Below, in pieces: positions 8,165 through 14,610 of a stretch of 36,546 bases of DNA. The translations under genes were made by a program, and so were the position numbers. This stretch comes from OLB6 sp964525565 (GTDB taxonomy: Bacteria; Bacteroidota; Ignavibacteria; Kapaibacteriales; Kapaibacteriaceae): NCBI GenBank assembly GCA_964525565.1, contig CAZGHI010000024.1, positions 1 through 36,546 of the forward strand, written 5' to 3'. Each line of letters starts with the position of its first letter. Position 1 is the stretch's first letter. The notes below the pieces were generated by a model. That model made no database searches. It saw only the letters and a program-made list of their open reading frames with translations, and was not told the DNA's origin.

Positions 8165-8509
8165 TTAACCCACTTGACGAACGATGGCAGCGAACACATC
8201 TGGATGGTTCATGGCAATGTCGGCAAGAACCTTTCGATTGATTGCAACATTGTGTGCCTTCAGGTTATGCATTAAGCGCGAGTAGGTGGTTCCATTGAGT
8301 CTGGCCGCAGCATTGATGCGGACAATCCACAATGAGCGGAACGTACGCTTTTTATTTCGACGATCGCGGTAGGCATACTGAAGCCCCTTTTCAACGTGAT
8401 CGCGAACAATGGTCCAAACCTTAGAACGGGCGCCCCAGTAGCCCTTGGCGAGCTTAAAGTACTTCTTCTTTCTCTGGTGCGCCGCTACTTTATTAGTTGA
8501 ACGTGGCAT
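8165..8509 (-). CDS. rplT: 50S ribosomal protein L20
   Basis: This 114-residue basic protein binds 23S rRNA early in 50S assembly. Family signatures are seen throughout: HQRKKKYFKLAKGYWGARS near the N-terminus, ALQYAYRDRRNKKRTFR-like sequence (here GLQYAYRDRRNKKRTFR), LWIVRINAAARLNG and YSRLMHNLKAHNVAINRKVL. The length is normal. It is the third gene of the infC-rpmI-rplT group. In E. coli and Bacillus this operon is controlled at the translational level by L20. The 65 bases between rpmI and rplT hold no obvious hairpin that would show such control here. Confidence 0.98.
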   Translation of the reverse strand: MPRSTNKVAAHQRKKKYFKLAKGYWGARSKVWTIVRDHVEKGLQYAYRDRRNKKRTFRSLWIVRINAAARLNGTTYSRLMHNLKAHNVAINRKVLADIAMNHPDVFAAIVRQVG

Positions 8510-8574
8510 GTGTTTACCTCATGTTACGTGTGGTCGTCAGGAGAACGGCATCCCTGAACGGCCGAGTGAATAAA

Positions 8575-8772
8575 TTATCGAAGTGCAAGAGCGTGCAGAA
8601 TCTGAGCTTCATTGGAAGGGTGTACCAATGTGCTCTGACGCAAGTTCCGTTTCCGCTTACGCGACTTACTCGTTAGAATATGACTCTTATAGGCTTTTTG
8701 CCGCTTGATAGCTCCGGTGCCTGTAAGCTTAAATCGCTTTTTGGCTCCTGAACATGTACGCATTTTAGGCAT
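8575..8772 (-). CDS. rpmI: 50S ribosomal protein L35
   Basis: This 65-residue basic protein is a 50S subunit component. The N-terminus MPKMRTCSGAKKRFKLTGTG is a clear L35 start (family 'mpKmKT.saakKRFk.TgsG'). The middle AYKSHILTSKSRKRKRNLR is the conserved 'k.r.r.HlLt.Ks.krkr.lr' region. The length is typical. It begins 33 bases after the infC stop and lies 65 bases ahead of rplT, the normal order. The two cysteine-free basic helices and the short C-terminal tail show nothing unusual. Confidence 0.97.
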   Translation of the reverse strand: MPKMRTCSGAKKRFKLTGTGAIKRQKAYKSHILTSKSRKRKRNLRQSTLVHPSNEAQILHALALR

Positions 8773-8805
8773 GGTGTCTCCGAAAAATCGTAATTCTCTG
8801 TTTTC

Positions 8806-9471
8806 TTATTCTTCGTTTGTTGAAGGTTCAGCCGTATTGTCCGGCACTCCTGTCGTTGAAGATGTTACCGTTGTTTTCTTTTTTGCTGATGACTTTTTCT
8901 TGGTGTCCGGCGCCAGTGTTACACTCAGGAATCGTCCTTCCGACCTCATATCTTGGTCAATTTTCGAAATATCGGCCAGTGCATCAATAAACTTCTGTAG
9001 AAGCGCTCTGCCAATATCCTGGTGAACAATTTCACGGCCTTTAAACGTTACCGTTGCCTTTACCTTGTGACCATCAGTGAGAAAATTTCTCGAGTGCCTC
9101 ACTTTAAAATCCAAATCGTGGGTATCAGTTCCCGCACGCAATCGAATTTCTTTGAGTTCTTTTTGTTGCTGTGCCTTCTTCTGCTGTTTCTCCCGTTTCT
9201 GTTGTTCGTAGGCAAACTTCCCGTAGTCTATGATTTTGCAAACCGGTGGAACAGCCTGAGGAGCAATCTCAACCAAGTCCTTATCTTCTTCCTGCGCCCG
9301 GCGAAGTGCTTCAAATGAAGACATCACTCCCAGCACTTCACCATGTTCTCCGACAACGCGAACTTGAGGACTGGTAATCTCCTCGTTAATACGTTGCTTG
9401 CGTGCGTTCTCCTGACGTTTCTCCGGTCCTCGTGCGGTTGGTCGCCTCAAAAGTCTTCCGATAAAGTGAAT
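8806..9471 (-). CDS. infC: Translation initiation factor IF-3, probable non-AUG start
   Basis: IF-3 binds the 30S subunit, prevents premature 50S joining and checks the start codon. The N-terminal domain begins ARKQRINEEITSPQVRVV, the linker is lysine-rich, and the C-terminal domain has VKATVTFKGREIVHQDIG. The last 30 residues form an extra K/S/T-rich tail. No in-frame ATG lies near the conserved start; the only ones fall far upstream in sequence that overlaps lon. Candidates are ATC (9474), ATT (9471), ATC (9462) and TTG (9450). I chose ATT by analogy with E. coli infC, whose AUU start allows IF-3 to repress its own synthesis. That gives 221 residues; the exact codon is uncertain. Confidence 0.85.
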   Translation of the reverse strand: MHFIGRLLRRPTARGPEKRQENARKQRINEEITSPQVRVVGEHGEVLGVMSSFEALRRAQEEDKDLVEIAPQAVPPVCKIIDYGKFAYEQQKREKQQKKAQQQKELKEIRLRAGTDTHDLDFKVRHSRNFLTDGHKVKATVTFKGREIVHQDIGRALLQKFIDALADISKIDQDMRSEGRFLSVTLAPDTKKKSSAKKKTTVTSSTTGVPDNTAEPSTNEE

Positions 9472-9473
9472 GA

Positions 9474-9488
9474 TTTTTTTTTTTTTTT
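9474..9488 (-). repeat. Homopolymer of 15 A (coding sense of infC) at the predicted transcript 5' end
   Basis: On the + strand this is a run of 15 T. Read toward infC it is 15 A, followed by TC and the candidate ATT start. It begins 1 base after the -7 element of the predicted promoter, so the transcription start should fall inside it. A-rich sequence just ahead of the start codon aids translation in Bacteroidota. Such a run also permits polymerase slippage. Its exact length may be affected by sequencing error. Confidence 0.8.
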
Positions 9489-9489
9489 G

Positions 9490-9522
9490 CAAAGATACGC
9501 ACTTAGTACAGCCGATCACAAA
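9490..9522 (-). promoter_or_regulatory. Predicted Bacteroidota-type sigma-A promoter for the infC run
   Basis: On the minus strand, TTTG (9522-9519), a 21-base spacer, and TATCTTTG (9497-9490) match the Bacteroidota consensus TTTG / TAnnTTTG at every fixed position. Transcription would begin about 4-8 bases further on, inside the A run. The leader would then be only about 10-15 bases. The match was found by eye and no start site has been mapped. Confidence 0.6.
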
Positions 9523-9528
9523 CCAGCG

Positions 9529-9558
9529 TTTCGAACGAATTGCAGTTCCGTAATTTTG
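9529..9558 (+). promoter_or_regulatory. Predicted promoter for lon
   Basis: TAATTTTG at 9551-9558 is a full match to the Bacteroidota -7 element TAnnTTTG. A weaker -33 candidate, TTTC (9529-9532), lies 18 bases upstream. The predicted start is near 9563-9567, about 20 bases ahead of the lon ATG. It stands back to back with the infC promoter, with only 6 bases between the two -33 elements. Confidence 0.45.
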
Positions 9559-9584
9559 TTGTTTGCCACCCGTCTTATAACCGC

Positions 9585-12046
9585 ATGACCCACAACGACG
9601 ACGTATTATCATCCATTGAAGAAGCAGAAAAACGGACCCCAACGGTTCCAACCACGCTTCCTGTGCTCGCATTGCGCGACATCGTGATCTTTCCGCACAT
9701 GATTTTTCCTGTGCTTATAGGCCGTGCCTCATCTCTGAAGGCTGTGGCAGCGGCATTGGAGAGAGACAAGTTTGTAATGTTGCTTTCACAGCGCGATCCA
9801 TCTGTGGACGAGCCAACTTTTGCCGACATGTACAATCACGGCACCATTGCAAAAGTTCTTCAGGTACTCCGGCTACCGAATAATTTACTCAAGGTGCTTG
9901 TTGAAGGCATGATACCAGCAGTAGTAAAGAATGAGGTTAGCACCGACCCTTACCTTCAGGCACATGTAACTCCGTTGCCTTCGGTGTACGACCCCTCCAA
10001 CCAACACGTTGCTGCACTTGTCCGACATGCATCGGAACTATTTGAAGAATATGTCAAGGAACACAGAAATCTTCCTCCCGAAGTACTCGGTGCTTACGAT
10101 AATCTCGACGATCCAATCCGAAAACTGTACTATGCTGCTGCTAACGTACAGCAGAAAGTAGATGTAAAGCAGAAACTTCTCTCGGCAGAGGGACTTGAAC
10201 AACAGTACGTAGAGCTGGTGCATCTATTAAGCAGTGAGTTAGAGCTCTTACGATTGGAAGCAGAAATTGATACCAAGGTTCAGGATCAGATTCAAAAATC
10301 TCAGCGCAAGTATTTCATCCAGGAACAGATTCGCGCACTTCAAAAAGAACTCGGCGATGAAGACGATGGTGGCTCTGAACTGGGTCCGTTGAAAGAACAA
10401 ATCGAAAAGGCCGGACTTCCCGATGCCATTTATACCAAGGCAATGGAAGAATTCGACCGATTACGAAAAACACCCTCCATGAGTCCTGAATTCTCGGTAA
10501 ACAGAACGTGGTTGGAAGTGCTTACAGCCGTACCATGGAGCACGAAGACCGAGGATGATATGAATGTAGCCCACGTTCGGACAATTCTCGACGAGGACCA
10601 CTACGATCTGGAAAAGCCAAAGGATAGAATACTGGAGTACATCAGTGTCCTGAATCTTGTTGGTTCTATACGGGGACAGATCTTGTGCTTTGTGGGTCCG
10701 CCTGGAGTGGGAAAAACATCGCTTGCTAAGTCCATTGCACGTGCCTTAGGACGGAATTTTGTTCGCATTTCGCTCGGTGGTGTTCGTGACGAAGCCGAGA
10801 TTCGTGGACACAGACGAACCTACATCGGAGCAATGCCGGGTAAAATTATTCAGGCAATGAAAAGGGCGGGCAGCACAAATCCGGTGATATTGTTAGATGA
10901 AGTTGATAAAATGAGCATGGACTTTCGGGGCGACCCAAGTGCGGCTTTGCTTGAGGTTCTAGACCCGGAGCAAAACAACGCATTTAACGATCACTATCTG
11001 GAGGTTGACTACGACCTCAGTAACGTACTCTTCATTGCCACAGCGAATGTGAAGTACGACNNNNNNNNNNTCCGCTCCTGGATCGTTTAGAAGTAATTGA
11101 ACTCAGTAGTTACTTGGAGCCAGATAAGGTTGAAATCGCCCGTCGGCACATACTTCCAAAACTCATTGAACGTCATGGTCTGAGTGGCTTCGACATTCGA
11201 TTCACCGATCAGGCACTGCTTCGTATCGTTCGCGAGTACACCCGTGAATCAGGTGTGCGGAACCTGGAACGAGAGCTGGCAAGCATCCTGCGTAAGCTGG
11301 CCACGTCCATTGTCTCTGAGGCCTCAAAACAAAATGGAACCTCAAGCAGTGCCTCGTTCGATGTTCGCTCTACGCCGATGTTTAAAAAGTTAAAACGAAG
11401 AGTTTGGAAGGTTGACGAAGCACACGTTGCCGAATACCTTCGAGCGCCGCGTTTCAAAGAAAAGTCCCAGGAACATAGCAATAAGGTAGGTGTGGCCATG
11501 GGCTTAGCATGGACGTCGGTCGGCGGGGATACCCTTCCGGTAGAAGTTACCATCATGCCTGGTCCGGATCGGTTAACACTCACTGGTAAGTTGGGCGATG
11601 TAATGAAGGAAAGCGCTATGGCAGCGTTATCCTACCTTCGGAGCAATCATGCTAAGTATGGTCTTGACCCGGAAGTTGTGAAGGGAAAAGAAATTCACGT
11701 ACATGTTCCGGAGGGTGCTATCCCCAAAGATGGACCTTCCGCAGGCATTACCATGACGATGGCACTGCTTAGTGCTGCTACTGGGAAGCCACTCCGAGGC
11801 ACCGTGGCCATGACGGGCGAGGTAACACTTCGCGGACAGATTCTACCCATCGGTGGCTTGAACGAAAAACTCCTGGCAGCGAAGCGCGCGGGTATGACTA
11901 CGGTACTTGTCCCCGAGGCAAATCGTTCCGATGTCGAGGAGCTGTCACCTGCACTTACCAAGGGACTCAAAATAGTGTATGTGAAAACCGTTGATGAGGC
12001 AATTCCCATTGCTTTCGCAAAAGGAAAACAGCTCTTTTCTTCGTAA
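9585..12046 (+). CDS. lon: ATP-dependent protease La (Lon), interrupted by an assembly gap
   Basis: Lon degrades damaged and regulatory proteins in the cytoplasm. The N-terminal substrate domain starts LPVLALRDIVIFPHMIFPVL. The AAA+ module has Walker A GPPGVGKTSLAKSIA (about residue 370) and Walker B PVILLDEVDK. The C-terminal serine-lysine protease has PKDGPSAGITM with the catalytic Ser, and the Lys lies further on near GGLNEKLLAAKRAG. Ten Ns at 11061-11070 break the frame, but 492 codons run cleanly up to the gap and PLLDRLEVIELSSYL continues at 11072. Only about three or four residues are missing, so the gene is probably intact at about 820 residues. I chose ATG 9585 because it precedes the conserved start. 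Confidence 0.95.
11061..11070. other. Assembly gap (10 N) inside lon
   Basis: Ten Ns separate ..TANVKYD from PLLDRLEV.. in the AAA+ sensor region. The frame on either side would be restored by 8 or 11 bases but not by 10, so the length is a placeholder. Family alignment suggests that an 'IPx'-like turn is missing. Confidence 0.95.
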
Positions 12047-12090
12047 CTTTGTCGTTTGTTATAATCTTAAGCTGAAGAAGGAACTGAAAA

Positions 12091-12270
12091 ATGGCAAAAA
12101 AAGGTGCCCGCGTAATCATCACGCTGGAATGCACGGAAGCCAAAAAGGAAGGCAAGCCGGCATCTCGTTATACTACCACGAAGAATAAGCAGAATGTTAC
12201 GGAACGACTGGAAATGAAAAAGTACAACCCATTTCTCAGGCGTCACACCGTTCACAAAGAAATTCGTTAG
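12091..12270 (+). CDS. rpmG: 50S ribosomal protein L33 (zinc-free form)
   Basis: This 59-residue ribosomal protein begins MAKKGARVIITLECTEAK and ends NPFLRRHTVHKEIR, both standard L33 features (family 'r..i.L.CteC......Y.t.kN......rle..KY.p...khT.hkE'). Only one cysteine remains; the paired CxxC zinc ligands of the C+ form are absent, so this is a C- (zinc-independent) L33. A purine stretch AAGAAGGAA lies about 7 bases ahead of the ATG and may act as a Shine-Dalgarno-like site. The gene lies 44 bases after lon and is followed by a hairpin terminator, so it may be read with lon or from its own promoter. Confidence 0.95.
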   Translation: MAKKGARVIITLECTEAKKEGKPASRYTTTKNKQNVTERLEMKKYNPFLRRHTVHKEIR

Positions 12271-12300
12271 GCTGCGTCCTACATCAATGCTAGCGTTACC

Positions 12301-12330
12301 AAAAGCCCGGCACTTCGGGCTTTTGATGTT
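12301..12330. terminator. Rho-independent terminator, probably bidirectional
   Basis: A perfect 9-base stem AAAAGCCCG / CGGGCTTTT (12301-12309 and 12316-12324) with a 6-base loop, followed by T-rich sequence. It lies between the convergent rpmG (+) and MazG-like (-) genes. The A/T ends of the stem let it serve both strands. Confidence 0.85.
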
Positions 12331-12342
12331 TGTTGTAAAGCG

Positions 12343-12684
12343 CTACTGCTGACGCGGATGAATGCGATCTACCTTAAGGGCAACAGCATCGGCTAATGAT
12401 ATTCCTCTACTGATTGCGTAGTTTGCTAGGGCGATAAACACATCGGCTACCTCGTCGGCAATCAAATGCGGTTCGATAACAGTCCCCTTCCACACTTTCT
12501 TTTCAAGATTGGCCAATTCGCCGGCTTCACCGCAAAGCTCCAGCGCAAAGAATTCGGGGGGCTTTTCGGTGAAGTGTTCCCTCTGCCACACACCAAATCC
12601 ATCCTGAATGGATTGGAGCTGTTGCACAACCTCAAGCAAGTTCGATAGGGATCTAGACATATCGATCTTCGTTGCCGTATGCAT
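12343..12684 (-). CDS. MazG-like nucleotide pyrophosphohydrolase
   Basis: This 113-residue all-alpha protein fits the MazG/dUTPase-beta family, which hydrolyses nucleoside triphosphates to monophosphates and pyrophosphate. The metal-binding pattern is present: LCGEAGELANLEKKVWKG (EExxE-like helix) and, about 25 residues later, ADEVADVFIALANYA (ExxD). It is a single-domain short form, unlike the two-domain E. coli MazG. The start may be ATG 12684, or ATG 12660 (MSRSLSNLLEVV), which fits the family start better. It lies 20 bases after the response regulator on the same strand, so the two may be cotranscribed. The substrate cannot be told from sequence. Confidence 0.8.
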   Translation of the reverse strand: MHTATKIDMSRSLSNLLEVVQQLQSIQDGFGVWQREHFTEKPPEFFALELCGEAGELANLEKKVWKGTVIEPHLIADEVADVFIALANYAISRGISLADAVALKVDRIHPRQQ

Positions 12685-12704
12685 CCGTTGCAGAACGGAT
12701 TTGA

Positions 12705-13406
12705 TTACTTATCAACATCCGTTTCCTCCGTACTTGGGATGTCGCGCATGCGATAGCCAACACCACGAACACTTTGCACCATCTGAACTTGATCTGGTCG
12801 TTCGATCTTTTGCCGCAAACGCTTCACATACACGTCAATAATGTTCGACTCCGGATCAAAGTTATGTTTCCAAACGTGTTGCATGATCATACTGCGACTT
12901 AAGATGCGTTCTTTGTTCCGCATAAAGTACTCTAACAGCGCATACTCTTTTGTGGTGAGTTCAATTTCTTTACCATTGCGGTATGCAAAATGCGAAACGA
13001 GGTCCAGAGTGAGATCACCGCACGTGAGTTTTGTTGTTTTCTCTGGTAGTGAGCGCCGAAGTATGGATCGTAAACGTGCCGCCAACTCCTCAAAGTGAAA
13101 GGGTTTCGAGAGGTAGTCGTCGGCACCCAGATCAAGACCTTGCACTCTATCTTCGGTGGTGCCTCTCGCAGTAAGCATTAGCACCGGTGTTGGATTCCCG
13201 CTGGCGCGTAGTGCGCGGAGTACACTGTAGCCATCGAGTCGGGGAAGCATAACGTCAAGAACAATTGCATCATACACATTTTCTTTAGCCAGACGGAGTC
13301 CCTCTTCTCCATCCGATGCTGTCTCAACGATATACCGTTCTTCTTCTAAACCACGCCGTATAAACGACGCAACCTTGCGCTCGTCTTCTACAACTAAAAT
13401 TCTCAT
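12705..13406 (-). CDS. OmpR/PhoB-family response regulator
   Basis: This 233-residue two-component regulator has a receiver domain at 1-120: acidic pair E8-D9, phospho-acceptor D51 in AIVLDVMLPRLDGY, switch T79 in LMLTARG, and K101 in DYLSKPF. A winged-helix DNA-binding domain follows at about 130-228, with ELTTKEYALLEYFMRN, SNIIDVYVKRLRQKIE and VRGVGYRM. I chose ATG 13406 (MRILVVEDE) over longer starts because it places the beta-1 strand at the N-terminus. No histidine kinase gene adjoins it, so the partner is unknown. It diverges from holB across 46 bases. In Bacteroidota, relatives of this type act with CusS- or PhoR-like kinases. Confidence 0.92.
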   Translation of the reverse strand: MRILVVEDERKVASFIRRGLEEERYIVETASDGEEGLRLAKENVYDAIVLDVMLPRLDGYSVLRALRASGNPTPVLMLTARGTTEDRVQGLDLGADDYLSKPFHFEELAARLRSILRRSLPEKTTKLTCGDLTLDLVSHFAYRNGKEIELTTKEYALLEYFMRNKERILSRSMIMQHVWKHNFDPESNIIDVYVKRLRQKIERPDQVQMVQSVRGVGYRMRDIPSTEETDVDK

Positions 13407-13452
13407 GCTGAAATTTACGGCAAGAGGCCGATGATTCGGCACATATTTGTAC

Positions 13453-14607
13453 ATGGCTTGGGATTCTGTTATTGGTCAGCACAACGTAGTTCGTATGCTT
13501 CAGCATGCGATAACCACCAACAGGCTACCCCATGCTCTGCTTCTGACCGGCTCCGACGGGTCGGGCGTTCTTGCCATTGCCATCGCACTGGCACGTACAC
13601 TCACTTGCTCAAGCCCAAATGTTCAAGGGGCTTCGGTTCATGCATGTGGTGTATGCCGATCGTGTAAGCAGAACATTTCGCTCCATAACCCGAATGTGGT
13701 TCTCGTTACAGCCTTGCCCTCGGGCAATTTTGATGATGAATCGGAGTTACCATCAGAGGTGATTGATGAGTTACGTGAACGCATATCACGGTTAGCAGCA
13801 CATCCATACATGTCGTTAGAGCTCACAGGCGCTACATCAATCAGAATTGGGCAGATTCGCTGGCTCAAACGTGCACTATCTCTTTCGGCAGTACAAGAGG
13901 GCCGGCGTGTTGTAATTCTGCACAACATTGACTCCATGACCGTAGAAGCCTCGAATGCATTTTTGAAAACGCTTGAAGAGCCTCACGAAAACACGGTGCT
14001 CATCTTAACGACGCCTTCGACCAGCGGCGTCCTTCCGACAATCACATCGCGTTGCCAGGTGGTCCGTATTCCCGCGTTGGACGATCACGACATTGTTGCT
14101 CGGCTTGTTGCCGATGGCATTCCGCCTGCCGAGGCCACGGTAGCTGCAGCCTTCGCCGAGGGAGACATGACTGCTGCCTATGAGTTTCTGCAGGAAGATG
14201 TTCACGCAGAAAGAGCCACAGCTATCCACCTGTTACGCTCAGTGCTAAAAGGACGGGATTTTCGGCTTTCTTTTGTGGAGGCCGTTGTTAACAGCACAGA
14301 ACGAAACAACAAACAACGCGCACTGCTCATTCTTCGATTACTGGCGGTGTGGTTGCGCGACGTTCAGAACATCATCACCTTCGGACCTGATACTCCAATT
14401 TCGAATATGGATCAGCGAGAGGCCCTGATCAGGTTTGCAACTTCCTTTGCTAAGGCAGATTTAAGCGAAGCTCTCTCCATTGTGGAGCGTGCTGCTTCAG
14501 ACATACGTAGAAATGTTTCTGTTCATCTTGTGTTCATTACGGCGCTCCTTGCTCTACGACATCTCCTGTATGCAACGGTGTCAACCACAACCGTGACGCA
14601 AAGCTGA
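13453..14607 (+). CDS. holB: DNA polymerase III delta' (HolB-like) clamp-loader subunit
   Basis: This 384-residue protein begins AWDSVIGQHNVVRMLQHAI with RLPHALLLTG, the standard start of DnaX/HolB clamp-loader ATPase domains. A zinc module is present: TCSSPNV...CGVCRSCKQN gives four cysteines. It continues with EGRRVVILHNIDSMTVEASNAFLKTLEEP (Walker B region without the catalytic acids) and TTPSTSGVLPTITSRCQ with the SRC motif. The P-loop reads GSDGSGVLA: the lysine of GxxGxGK is replaced by valine. This fits delta', a structural clamp-loader subunit that does not use ATP, and argues against DnaX. The ATG at 13453 is preferred to an in-frame TTG two codons earlier. The next gene starts 3 bases after its stop. 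Confidence 0.88.
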   Translation: MAWDSVIGQHNVVRMLQHAITTNRLPHALLLTGSDGSGVLAIAIALARTLTCSSPNVQGASVHACGVCRSCKQNISLHNPNVVLVTALPSGNFDDESELPSEVIDELRERISRLAAHPYMSLELTGATSIRIGQIRWLKRALSLSAVQEGRRVVILHNIDSMTVEASNAFLKTLEEPHENTVLILTTPSTSGVLPTITSRCQVVRIPALDDHDIVARLVADGIPPAEATVAAAFAEGDMTAAYEFLQEDVHAERATAIHLLRSVLKGRDFRLSFVEAVVNSTERNNKQRALLILRLLAVWLRDVQNIITFGPDTPISNMDQREALIRFATSFAKADLSEALSIVERAASDIRRNVSVHLVFITALLALRHLLYATVSTTTVTQS

Positions 14608-14610
14608 ACC

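Noticed and set aside
9472..9672. Upstream extension of infC to an in-frame ATG at 9672.
   Set aside because: The added residues do not resemble IF-3, cross the predicted infC promoter and overlap the 5' end of lon.
13407..13452. Near matches to TAnnTTTG on both strands between the response regulator and holB.
   Set aside because: Each has a mismatch at a fixed base, lacks a -33 element, and would give nearly leaderless mRNAs; too weak to annotate.
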